64,000 bases of DNA from Thalassospira xianhensis MCCC 1A02616 (GTDB taxonomy: Bacteria > Pseudomonadota > Alphaproteobacteria > Rhodospirillales > Thalassospiraceae). The stretch lies in NCBI RefSeq assembly GCF_003326475.1, contig NZ_JPWA01000022.1:1-64000 (forward strand), read 5' to 3'. The notes beneath the pieces were generated by a model. It worked only from the letters and a program-made list of their open reading frames with translations. It was not told the DNA's origin and did no database searches. The first letter of the stretch is position 1. Every line of letters starts with the position of its first letter. Shown here piece by piece: positions 24,665-32,872 of this stretch. The position numbers were made by a program, and so were the translations under genes.

Positions 24665-26670
24665 CGTTTGCGGATTGCCAGAAACAGGAAATACGCCGTC
24701 CCGATCAGGGCGGCGATCAGGCCGGTTGGTAATTGCTGGGGATAAAGCATATTTCTGGCCAGCCATTCGGCAACCATCATCACATTCGCCCCGATCAGAA
24801 CTGCGCCCAGCAAATGCCCCCCCGCAAGCCGGTAACCGGCAATCCGTGCGAGATGCGGTGCCATCAGCCCGACGAAGCTGAGTGGTCCGACAAGTAGCGT
24901 TGCACTGGCGGCAAGGATGGCGGCAAGCAGCATGATGAAGAACTGGAAACCTGAAATGCCAAGGCCAAGCGAGGTGGCCTGATCATTGCCAAATGACGCC
25001 AGTTCAAGAGGGCGACGCACCGCAATCACTACAACCAGCAAGGCTGCGGTGACCCCCGCGACGATCAGGACTTCGTCCATGCGGGTGAAATAGGTTGTGC
25101 CTGCCAGCCACGAAATCAGCATTGATGTTTGCGTGCCGCTGCGGGTCAGCGCAATGCGAACAATCGCGCCCAAAATGGCAGTTAAGGCCAGGCCGTTTAG
25201 CAACAGGTAATGCGGGGCGTGGGTGAATTTCCGGCATAGCAGTAGCAGGACGATCAGCGAAATGATCCCGCCGGCAGCACCGACAAACATCAGTTCGGCT
25301 CGTTGTCCGAAGCCAAAGAAAACAAGGGCGATGATCATGGCGAGTGCGGTGGCAGAACTGACGCCGGTGATTTCCGGGCTGGCCAATGGGTTGCGCCCGA
25401 CGCGCTGAATTAACGTGCCTGAAACCGCGAGAGCCGCGCCGCAAATGATCGCGGCAAAGGTCCGTTCGGAACGCTGGAGGACGATGTCATGGAAGCTTTC
25501 ACCACCAGTCAGAAATAAGAAATCATGACCGTTAAACGACACAAACAAGGATAAACCCAAGCCTGTAACCAGCCCTAATATCAGCAGGAGGCTCAGCAGA
25601 TTTTTCGACACAATGTGCTGATCTGGATGATGGTCCTCGCTTTGTTGGCCGGGCATGATCCGGGCCTTGCGCAGGATCAGTATGATAAATGGCGCGCCGA
25701 TCAAGGCAGTGGCTGCACCGGTTGGAACGATGTCGCCATCAAGCCCGTTCATCTGCCGGACAATAAAGTCGATACACAATAGTGCAAAGCCGCCGGTCAA
25801 CAGCGAATAGATCATCAGATCGCGCGAACGTGTCAGACCGGCAATACGCAGGGCGGCAGGGACGGCCAGACCGATAAAACCGATCAACCCGGCAGCCGAA
25901 ATGACCGATGCGGTAATGAAAACGGCAAAGCCCAAGATCAACAGCCGCAAGATGGTGACGCGAGCGCCAAGCGAGCTTGCGGTGTCGTCGCCAAGGGCAA
26001 GAAGATCAAGCGGGCGCGAGAGAAGCAGAACAACAGCAACACCGACCAGCAGGCGGGGCAAAACAAACTGCGTTGAGTCCCAGCCGTTTTGCGCGAGGTC
26101 ACCCGCCCCCCACATGAAGACCGATTGCAGATATTGTTCGTTAAACAGCAGGAAAATCTGCGTTCCCGATTGCAGCATCAGATTGATGATCATTCCGGCC
26201 AGTATCAGCCACAGCGTCGCATTGGCGCGCCGCGATGCAATCAGATAAACCGCGCCAAGGGCGATCATGCCACCGGCAAGGGCAGCGGCTTCCTTGAATG
26301 GGGCGAGTGCCGCCGGGGCCAGAAGCAGGAAAACCGTCAGGGCAAATTCAACACCTGCACCGACACCAAGGGTCGTCGGTGATGCGAGCGGATTACGCAA
26401 TACCGTCTGGATCGCTGCCCCGGCGAGGGCCAAACCGGCACCACAGATAAAGGCCATTGTGATCCGGGGCAGGGTGCTGAAATGAAACAGGATCTGATCG
26501 AAATCAGTTTCGTCGGGATGAAACAGCACATTCATCCCGGCCCCCTTTTGAAGGAACGGCCAAAGATCATTGATCAGGATGGCAACCGAACAGATTGCAA
26601 GTGCAAGGCACAGAATCGCCGGGCCGCGATAGAAAAACCGGCTCATGTCACGGCTCGTTTCGCCGCTCAT
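24661..26670 (-). CDS. fhuB: Fe3+-siderophore ABC transporter permease, fused double domain
   Basis: A 669-residue FhuB-type permease: two FecCD-like domains in one chain (about residues 1-335 and 345-669). Each half repeats the same marks: GAGLALAGAAIQTVLRNPLASP versus GAALAVSGTLIQRVGRNPLASP, and GLIGFIGLAVPAALRIAG versus GPLSFVGLMAPHLARIAG. The latter blocks include the conserved cytoplasmic Gly segment that contacts the ATPase. About twenty hydrophobic segments are present. Its ATG overlaps the stop of the preceding binding-protein gene (ATGA, 26667-26670). It works with FhuC and one or both binding proteins to import a hydroxamate-type siderophore. Confidence 0.93.
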   Translation of the reverse strand: MSGETSRDMSRFFYRGPAILCLALAICSVAILINDLWPFLQKGAGMNVLFHPDETDFDQILFHFSTLPRITMAFICGAGLALAGAAIQTVLRNPLASPTTLGVGAGVEFALTVFLLLAPAALAPFKEAAALAGGMIALGAVYLIASRRANATLWLILAGMIINLMLQSGTQIFLLFNEQYLQSVFMWGAGDLAQNGWDSTQFVLPRLLVGVAVVLLLSRPLDLLALGDDTASSLGARVTILRLLILGFAVFITASVISAAGLIGFIGLAVPAALRIAGLTRSRDLMIYSLLTGGFALLCIDFIVRQMNGLDGDIVPTGAATALIGAPFIILILRKARIMPGQQSEDHHPDQHIVSKNLLSLLLILGLVTGLGLSLFVSFNGHDFLFLTGGESFHDIVLQRSERTFAAIICGAALAVSGTLIQRVGRNPLASPEITGVSSATALAMIIALVFFGFGQRAELMFVGAAGGIISLIVLLLLCRKFTHAPHYLLLNGLALTAILGAIVRIALTRSGTQTSMLISWLAGTTYFTRMDEVLIVAGVTAALLVVVIAVRRPLELASFGNDQATSLGLGISGFQFFIMLLAAILAASATLLVGPLSFVGLMAPHLARIAGYRLAGGHLLGAVLIGANVMMVAEWLARNMLYPQQLPTGLIAALIGTAYFLFLAIRKR

Positions 26671-27599
26671 TTAACCGGGCCACTTTCCATGCTTTCGGCA
26701 AGAAGCCGGGCAAAGCGCAGGGCGGATGGCATGCCGCCATATGCCCAGACGACAGGCAGTTCGTAAACCCGGTCGTTGCGAACGAAATCAAGGATTTTCC
26801 ACACCGGCGATGCCCAGACCTTTTCGCGGATCACATCGGGTACCGGGTTCAGGTACACCAGCGTATCCTGTGCACGCGGGCCAAGGATTTCGACGCCCCC
26901 CTTGGCAAAGCCCCAATTGTTGACCGGCCCCTGATAGGCCAGTGGTAGATCCATTTTCGCCAGGACGGTGCCGGGCAGGGACGATTTGCCATAAAGGCCG
27001 ATATGGCTTTCGGATACGAATTGGGTGATTGCAAGGGCGCGGCTTGGCGGCATGGCAGCCCGGATGCGATCGCCATATTCTGCGAATTTGACGTCGGCAT
27101 CTGCAAGCCATGCGGCGGCCTCCGCCTCGCGCCCGGTGGCTTTGGCGAGCGTCTCGAAAAGTTTATGGGCTTCGGGCAGGGCATCGCGGTTGTTGTTATA
27201 GATCGACAGAACGATGGTTGGGGCGATGGCATTGAAATTGTCATATGCCATTTCCAGATCCTTGCTGATCACGATCAGGTCGGGCTTTGCATCGCGCAGG
27301 GCTTCGATATTGGGGGCCGCGCGCTGGCCGATGTCGGTGAAGTTTTCGGGAAGGTCAGGTTTGGCAACCCAATCGAGATAGTCGTCGGGATCGGCAATCG
27401 CGACCGGATCAAGCCCAAGAGCAATGACGGTTTCGGTCGTGGCCCAATTCGTTACCGCAACGCGTTTTGCCGGTGCGTCAAGGGTCAGTGTGCCGCGTTC
27501 ATGCTCAATCGTGATAGGTTCGGCGATTGCCATTTTGGGTACAAGAGGTGCGGTTAAACAGGCGATCACGGACAGGCAAAGAAACAGGTATCTGGTCAT
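26667..27599 (-). CDS. fhuD: Siderophore-binding periplasmic protein, FhuD-like (copy 2)
   Basis: A 310-residue secreted protein with a signal peptide of about 26 residues (FLCLSVIACLTAPLVPKMAIA). The FhuD/BtuF-type fold is seen in RVAVTNWATTETVIALGLDP, NIEALRDAKPDLIVIS and VNNWGFAKGGVEIL. It is clearly a paralogue of the next gene upstream (27606-28547): the two share NW..TETV.ALG.DPVAI, PN.EALRD..P and PVN.WGF..G. It lies 6 bases after that gene and overlaps fhuB. Two tandem binding proteins with one permease suggests two siderophore ligands. Confidence 0.88.
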   Translation of the reverse strand: MTRYLFLCLSVIACLTAPLVPKMAIAEPITIEHERGTLTLDAPAKRVAVTNWATTETVIALGLDPVAIADPDDYLDWVAKPDLPENFTDIGQRAAPNIEALRDAKPDLIVISKDLEMAYDNFNAIAPTIVLSIYNNNRDALPEAHKLFETLAKATGREAEAAAWLADADVKFAEYGDRIRAAMPPSRALAITQFVSESHIGLYGKSSLPGTVLAKMDLPLAYQGPVNNWGFAKGGVEILGPRAQDTLVYLNPVPDVIREKVWASPVWKILDFVRNDRVYELPVVWAYGGMPSALRFARLLAESMESGPVK

Positions 27600-27605
27600 A
27601 TCGAT

Positions 27606-28547
27606 TTACGATCCGTGTGCGTCGGTGATGGCGTCGGCAAGCTGTTCGGCAAAACGTACTGCCGACAAAAGTCCACCGAATGTCCAGCTTGTCGGGACTT
27701 CATAAACGGTATTTTGCCGGTTGAACGGTAATGCTTTCCAGACCGGAGAGCCAAACAGTTTGGTTTTGACAGCCGCGGGTGTCGGTTCGATATAGGCGAA
27801 GTGGGCCGGACCAAGTTTGGCCAGGTCACCAATTTCGCCGTTGCTGAACCCCCAGCCATTGACCGGGCCGGTCCAGGTATTGGCAAAACCCATCCGCGCC
27901 AGCGTCGATCCGAAAAGCGATGTGGTACCGTGAATGCGGAAATGGGCATCGTCGAGGATGCGCACGACCGCGAATTTGGCATCATCGCCAACCGCCTTGC
28001 GGATGCGATCGGCGGCGGTAGCAATACGTTGATTGGCAGATGCGATGATTTCTTCGGCCTTGTCACTGCGCCCGGTCAGTTGGCCGACATTGCGCATCAG
28101 GTCTTCGGCCTTGTCGAGAGCAGGCTGGTCGGTGTTATAGATCGAATAGACCATGGTTGGCGCGAAGGCCGAAAGTTTGTCATAGGCCATGGCGACGTCG
28201 CTGCTTATCAGGATGACTTCGGGGCGGCTGTCGCGCAGGGCTTCAAAATTCGGGGCCATGCGGGTGCCAAGATCGACAAACTCGGCGGGCAATGCCGGTT
28301 CGACCACCCATTCGCGATATCCGTCAGCTTCGGGTATGGCGACCGGGTCAATGCCAAGGGCCAAAACCGTCTCGGTCAGTGACCAGTTCGATACGGCAAT
28401 CCGGTTCGGTGGGGTCGCAAAATTCACCGTTCCCATTTCGTGGGTATAGGTTTCGGCCAGCGCGATTGACGGGGCGATGGTCGGGGCAAGGATACCGGTA
28501 GCAATCACGCAGGAACAGGCGATTGACGCGATCAGGCGGTTTCGCAT
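27606..28547 (-). CDS. fhuD: Siderophore-binding periplasmic protein, FhuD-like (copy 1)
   Basis: A 313-residue secreted binding protein with a signal peptide of about 30 residues (IACSCVIATGILAPTIAPSIALA). Core blocks are RIAVSNWSLTETVLALGIDP, APNFEALRDSRPEVILISSD and PVNGWGFSNGEIGDLAKLGP. It lies 10 bases after fhuC and 6 bases before the second copy. The duplication is old: the two proteins are similar in layout but diverged through most of the lobes. This copy has the longer signal sequence and a different C-terminus (VYEVPTSWTFGGLLSAVRF). Confidence 0.88.
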   Translation of the reverse strand: MRNRLIASIACSCVIATGILAPTIAPSIALAETYTHEMGTVNFATPPNRIAVSNWSLTETVLALGIDPVAIPEADGYREWVVEPALPAEFVDLGTRMAPNFEALRDSRPEVILISSDVAMAYDKLSAFAPTMVYSIYNTDQPALDKAEDLMRNVGQLTGRSDKAEEIIASANQRIATAADRIRKAVGDDAKFAVVRILDDAHFRIHGTTSLFGSTLARMGFANTWTGPVNGWGFSNGEIGDLAKLGPAHFAYIEPTPAAVKTKLFGSPVWKALPFNRQNTVYEVPTSWTFGGLLSAVRFAEQLADAITDAHGS

Positions 28548-28557
28548 GGTCAGGACC

Positions 28558-29334
28558 CTAAGCTATGTAGCTGACATAATGGGCGGATTCCGGCAGGCGG
28601 ATCACCCCGATTTCGGTTTGGAAAATATCGCGAAGCGTATCGGACTGCATGAAGTCGGCTGCTGCGCCCTGCCAGCAAGTGCGACCACCGCGGAGGGCGA
28701 GGATATGATCGGCAAAACGTCCGACCATGTCGATGTCATGCAAAACCGCGATCACGGTCAGGCCGATTTCGGATTTAAGATTGGCGACAAGTTGCAGGAT
28801 GTCGCGCTGATGGCCGACATCAAGGGCGGAGGTCGGTTCATCAAGCAGCAGAACCGGGGCATCCTGTGCCAGTAGCATGGCAAGCCAGACGCGTTGGCGC
28901 TCCCCACCCGAAAGGCTTGCGACAAAGCGGTCGGCAAATTCGGTGACATGGGTCATTTCCATGGCACGTTCTATTTTTTCGTGATCGTCCGCCCGATAAC
29001 GGCCAAAGGCACCGCGCCATGGATAGCGGCCAAAGGCAACCAGTTCGCGGACACTGAGGTGGGCAGGCACAATCGGGCTTTGCGGTAGATAGGCGACCTT
29101 GCGGGCGAAATCACGCGTGCTGTGCGTGTCAAGGATTTGGGTATCAAGTGTGATCTGCCCGGATGCGGGTTTGTTTTTGCGAGCAAGCAATTTCAAAAGC
29201 GTACTTTTGCCCGATCCGTTATGCCCGACAATTGCGCTGAATGCGCCGGTCGGGAAGGACACCGATATATCGCCCAGCAGCGTTTTCGGGTTCTTGCCTT
29301 CGCTTTGGAAGAAGACATTTTTCAGATCGAACAT
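28558..29334 (-). CDS. fhuC: Fe3+-siderophore ABC transporter ATP-binding protein
   Basis: A 258-residue ABC ATPase of the iron-siderophore class. Walker A is GHNGSGKST, the Q-loop is AYLPQSPIVPAH, the signature is LSGGERQRVWLAMLLAQ and Walker B is VLLLDEPTSALD; the switch His is in AVLHDIDM. VRELVAFGRYPWRG is typical of FhuC/FepC. The ATG at 29334 begins the conserved fold; an ATG 51 bases upstream would add a basic extension and neither start has a clear ribosome site. It leads the fhuC-fhuD-fhuD-fhuB operon, behind a 29-bp palindrome. Confidence 0.92.
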   Translation of the reverse strand: MFDLKNVFFQSEGKNPKTLLGDISVSFPTGAFSAIVGHNGSGKSTLLKLLARKNKPASGQITLDTQILDTHSTRDFARKVAYLPQSPIVPAHLSVRELVAFGRYPWRGAFGRYRADDHEKIERAMEMTHVTEFADRFVASLSGGERQRVWLAMLLAQDAPVLLLDEPTSALDVGHQRDILQLVANLKSEIGLTVIAVLHDIDMVGRFADHILALRGGRTCWQGAAADFMQSDTLRDIFQTEIGVIRLPESAHYVSYIA

Positions 29335-29436
29335 TGGACGGAAACTCGCAAGAATTCGGTGCCGTTGCAAAATCGCGGATAGCATCCGGCAAAGCAGGCT
29401 GTATGAATATGAGAATGCCTATCAATAACCTGATAA

Positions 29437-29465
29437 AAATGCAACCGAGTTGCGATTGCATTTTG
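29437..29465. promoter_or_regulatory. 29-bp palindrome upstream of the siderophore operon (candidate iron operator)
   Basis: AAAATGCAA (29437-29445) and TTGCATTTT (29457-29465) are exact complements; CG pairs at equal distance extend the symmetry inward. It lies about 100 bases before fhuC. TGCAA-type repeats are reported for some alphaproteobacterial Fur/Mur-family boxes, from memory, so iron control is plausible but the protein is not identified. Confidence 0.5.
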
Positions 29466-29632
29466 TGGCAAAAGTAAATCATCATACAAAATGACTTTTC
29501 AGATTTGGCCTTTCGCGATAGCAATAGACATAATGATTTCCCTGCACCGGATCGCGGTCGAACGGTCGTCCGGGTTGCATTAAAGGGAAGGGTCAAAACG
29601 GGGAAAACCCGCCAAAATATCAGGGAGATATC

Positions 29633-30523
29633 ATGTCCAAAGTCAAAACGGTCCTACCGAATTTGCGCTGTACGCTGGGCGAGGGACCGCATTGGGATGC
29701 CGGGGATGGCGTTCTTTACTGGGTGGATATTGTTGGTAAAACCGCATTCGCATTGCGCCCGCGTGATGGCGGTTCGCGAAGCTGGACGTTTGATCAGCCG
29801 GTATCGGCGATTGTGCCGCGCACAGGCGGCGGACTTTTGGTGGCACTGGCCGACGGGTTGGCATTTCTGGATGCCGAAAGCGGGCAGACGACGCCGTTTG
29901 TTGCCCCGGATGCCGATCATCCCGGCAATCGGTCAAACGAGGCGCGGGTTGATCCGGCAGGACGATTCTGGCACGGGACCATGCAAAACAATATCGGTCC
30001 GAATGGCGAAGACCTGCCGGTGACGGTATCGACAGGAACGTTGAACCGTGTCGCACCGGACGGCGACATCAAACGCTTTGTTGCCGATATCGGGATTTCG
30101 AACACGTTGCTGTGGTCTTCTGATGGTACAAAGATGTTCTTTGGCGATACGATCAGGAACACACTGGATGTTTATGATTACGACATGGCAACCGGCACGC
30201 CGTCCAACCCCAAGCCGTTCTTTGGCCCGCATGAGCGGGGCAACATGGACGGATCGGCGATGGATGAGGATGGCTATATCTGGAATGCGCGCTGGGGCGG
30301 GAGTTGTTTGATCCGGTTTGCGCCTGATGGCTCGGTGGATCGTATCGTCGAACTTCCGGTGACGCAGCCGACGAGTTGTGTGTTTGGCGGGCCGGACCTT
30401 AAAACGCTTTATATCACGTCGGCATCCGTCGGGCTCACCGGTAATGGTAACGAGATTGAAGGTGCGTTGCTGTCGATTGAAACCGATGTAGCAGGGCAGG
30501 GCTGTACCCGGTTCGCCGGTTAG
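29633..30523 (+). CDS. SMP-30/gluconolactonase family sugar lactonase (second copy)
   Basis: A 296-residue propeller lactonase. Metal ligands are in CTLGEGPHWDAG (Glu), RSNEARVDPAGRFWHGTM (Asn), ISNTLLWSSDG (Asn) and NMDGSAMDEDGY (Asp). It shares the family plan with the lactonase at 17270 but differs in most loops, so it probably has a different substrate, for example xylonolactone or gluconolactone. GGGAGAT precedes the ATG. It is a lone gene, divergent from the siderophore operon, with no sugar gene beside it. Confidence 0.87.
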   Translation: MSKVKTVLPNLRCTLGEGPHWDAGDGVLYWVDIVGKTAFALRPRDGGSRSWTFDQPVSAIVPRTGGGLLVALADGLAFLDAESGQTTPFVAPDADHPGNRSNEARVDPAGRFWHGTMQNNIGPNGEDLPVTVSTGTLNRVAPDGDIKRFVADIGISNTLLWSSDGTKMFFGDTIRNTLDVYDYDMATGTPSNPKPFFGPHERGNMDGSAMDEDGYIWNARWGGSCLIRFAPDGSVDRIVELPVTQPTSCVFGGPDLKTLYITSASVGLTGNGNEIEGALLSIETDVAGQGCTRFAG

Positions 30524-30700
30524 GCGGGTATCGAGTTGAGGGGCTGCAGGCCGTTTTGCAGCCTGCCGTTGCCTTGATGAAATAACATAACTTTAATCAG
30601 TAATTTTGCCGATTTTTGGCCTTGGTTTTCTTGTTGTTTGCAGTCACGATTGCGAACGGGGGACTACACCCAATAATAACTTGAGCAAACTGAGGCCAGA

Positions 30701-32266
30701 ATGAAACTCTCTTCATGGATTTGGGGAAGGTTGCAGACGGTATTGATGATCGGGCTTCTGGTCCTGGTCACGGGCTGTGCCGGACTGCAATCCAATCAGG
30801 ACCGGGTAACCGGCACCGTCGTTTTCCGCGAAAGAATTGCCCTGGCACCAAACAGTGCAAATCTTGTCGTGCGACTTCTTGACGTATCAAAGGCTGATGC
30901 GCCGTCGACCGAAATTGCATCCATAACCCATCCGGCGACCAATCCGCCAATGGTGTTTATCCTGCCTTATGACGCCAAACAGATTGATCCACGCCATCGT
31001 TACGTGATCGAGGCAAAGATTGTAACCAAGAATGGCGATCTTCTGTTTCGCAATGATCAGGCATATCCCGTGCTGACCAATGATGCGCCCGATGATGTCG
31101 AAGTGATGGTCAAACGCGCCGGGCCGGGATCAGCGGCCGCCGCGCGCAATGGCGGCAGTTCGGATGTTGAACGCGATGTTGCCGCGATCGAGGCACGCCT
31201 GCCCGATCTGCGGATGATCCCGGGCAGTTATAGTGCCGGGGACAGCAAGGCGACATTCAAGGCCTATGTTACTACCGATGGGCAGCCTGTCTATGTGGAG
31301 GAACATCGCGATCTTGGGGATTATGGCAAGTCGGATGTCAAATTCTATTATCGCAATGGCAAACTTCTGCGATTTGTTGAAGATGCCAATCGCACAAATT
31401 TTGGCGGAGCAAGTGACGGTGATGCGCTGAACTTTACGCTTAATCTTGATTTTGCCATGGGCCGCTTTGCCGGGGGATCGAAAACCGTCAATGGCGTACC
31501 TGGCACCCCGGACGAGCATGAAGTCAGCGGGGCGATGGCGCAAAGCAAGGTAGCATTAAGCCGGATCGAGGCCGCCCTTGGTGAAGCTGCAATGGCACCG
31601 GTTACCGGTCGCCAGACTTTTGTCTGCGAGGATAAAAGCCGGTTCTATGCCACTTTCGAGGGGCGCAAGGGCGAGGCGGTTATTGAATTTCTTGGCCGTG
31701 AGCCGCTTGTCCTGAACATCAAGCGGACCGGTTCCGGGTATGAATATGCCAACGAGATGTATTCAATTCGTGGCAAGGGGCAGGAAGCGATCTGGACCGG
31801 GCCGAGTGGTTCGACCAAATGTGCGGTTTCTGCCGAAATTACCGGGCTTGCACTTGCCCCCGGCGATTTCCCGGTCGTCGATATCACGGAGCTTGAAAAA
31901 CCGGAAAATCCGGAATGGACCCGCTTCATCAACGAACTGATGCCCGCAATCAATTCCTGCCTTGCGGTATCAAGCGGTGATCTGACGTCGGTTCTGAAAG
32001 CCTGGCCGTTGAACCATGGCATGGTCGGCGTTCGCACGATAAACAGCAATGGCGGGCGCTATGACTGTCTTGCGCCGACCGACGGACTTGGCGAAGTTCA
32101 TACCGAACTGGTCGAGGCCAATACCAACCGCCTGCCCGGGGAGGGGAATGTACGTTTCACCCCTGCTAGCGGGGCCTATCCCGGCGGGGAATGCTTCAGC
32201 CACCAGCGGCTTGAACATAACGGTATCTTTATCGGCTGGCTGTCACGCAATAACTGCACGAGCTGA
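30701..32266 (+). CDS. Multidomain lipoprotein: YscW/YbaY-like domain plus MliC-type lysozyme-inhibitor domain
   Basis: A 521-residue predicted lipoprotein; the lipobox is LVTGC with Cys26. Residues about 36-125 (VTGTVVFRERIALAPNSANL, VRLLDVSKAD, PFVF-like strand) look like the YbaY/YscW beta-domain. Residues about 300-375 (FVCEDKSRFYATFEGRKGEA, LKRTGSGYEYANE-like segment, IWTGPSGSTKCAV) resemble the MliC family that inhibits C-type lysozymes, with the paired cysteines present. A middle region (about 165-285) and a Cys-containing C-terminal part (about 390-521) I do not recognise. I infer an envelope protein protecting peptidoglycan or assisting outer-membrane assembly. It stands alone, ending in a strong terminator. 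Confidence 0.72.
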   Translation: MKLSSWIWGRLQTVLMIGLLVLVTGCAGLQSNQDRVTGTVVFRERIALAPNSANLVVRLLDVSKADAPSTEIASITHPATNPPMVFILPYDAKQIDPRHRYVIEAKIVTKNGDLLFRNDQAYPVLTNDAPDDVEVMVKRAGPGSAAAARNGGSSDVERDVAAIEARLPDLRMIPGSYSAGDSKATFKAYVTTDGQPVYVEEHRDLGDYGKSDVKFYYRNGKLLRFVEDANRTNFGGASDGDALNFTLNLDFAMGRFAGGSKTVNGVPGTPDEHEVSGAMAQSKVALSRIEAALGEAAMAPVTGRQTFVCEDKSRFYATFEGRKGEAVIEFLGREPLVLNIKRTGSGYEYANEMYSIRGKGQEAIWTGPSGSTKCAVSAEITGLALAPGDFPVVDITELEKPENPEWTRFINELMPAINSCLAVSSGDLTSVLKAWPLNHGMVGVRTINSNGGRYDCLAPTDGLGEVHTELVEANTNRLPGEGNVRFTPASGAYPGGECFSHQRLEHNGIFIGWLSRNNCTS

Positions 32267-32286
32267 TGGTCGAAAATCCGCAATAG

Positions 32287-32320
32287 AAAAGCCCCGCAGC
32301 ACTGGCTGCGGGGCTTTTTT
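32287..32320. terminator. Bidirectional terminator after the lipoprotein gene
   Basis: AAAAGCCCCGCAGC (32287-32300) pairs perfectly with GCTGCGGGGCTTTT (32305-32318), followed by TT. It separates the lipoprotein gene from the convergent GNAT gene. Confidence 0.95.
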
Positions 32321-32354
32321 CATCAGATCACGGTCGTCTAATCGATGTGCCAAC

Positions 32355-32861
32355 TCAATGTGTCATTTGGCCGGTTGCCCGAAGGATGCCCGTTGAACCC
32401 GAAAGGGCATTCCCATTGCCAAGATTGATGCCAAGGAACCTGTGGCGATCAAAATGGCCGGGCATCAAAAGCCCGTTGGCAGGGGCCGCATGAAAACCGA
32501 AGCGCGCGTAATAGTCTGGGTCGCCGACCAGCAGAACCGACTTGTGCCCGGTTGACTGCGCAGCATTCAGTGCCGCATACATCAAACCTGCACCAACGCC
32601 CGAGCCGCTATAGGCTTTTTCAACCGCAAGCGGCCCCAGCAACAGCGAAGACCCGCTGTCACCGGCTTTGACATTCCACAACCGTACCGTACCGATCATG
32701 TGTTTGCCGTCGTGGGCGACAAACGCCAGACCATCAGCCGGAAGGCGGCCACGGCGCAGCAATTCAGAAGATTTCTGAAAGCGCGCCGGACCCATGACGC
32801 GATCAAGCAGCTTTTCACGTTCGACGTGCGAAAGGCTGTTTTCGCGATCAATCACGATCAT
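32355..32861 (-). CDS. GNAT-family N-acetyltransferase
   Basis: A 168-residue acetyltransferase. The acetyl-CoA site is LAVEKAYSGSGVGAGLMYAAL, in the usual place after LLLGP, and DPDYYARFGFHAAP is typical of the YhbS-like branch. The substrate is unknown. Its ATG lies 11 bases after the ornithine decarboxylase stop on the same strand, so the two are likely co-transcribed. It could act on a polyamine or an amino-acid-derived amine (inference), although polyamine acetyltransferases usually belong to another GNAT branch. Confidence 0.83.
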   Translation of the reverse strand: MIVIDRENSLSHVEREKLLDRVMGPARFQKSSELLRRGRLPADGLAFVAHDGKHMIGTVRLWNVKAGDSGSSLLLGPLAVEKAYSGSGVGAGLMYAALNAAQSTGHKSVLLVGDPDYYARFGFHAAPANGLLMPGHFDRHRFLGINLGNGNALSGSTGILRATGQMTH

Positions 32862-32872
32862 CGATGCGATCC

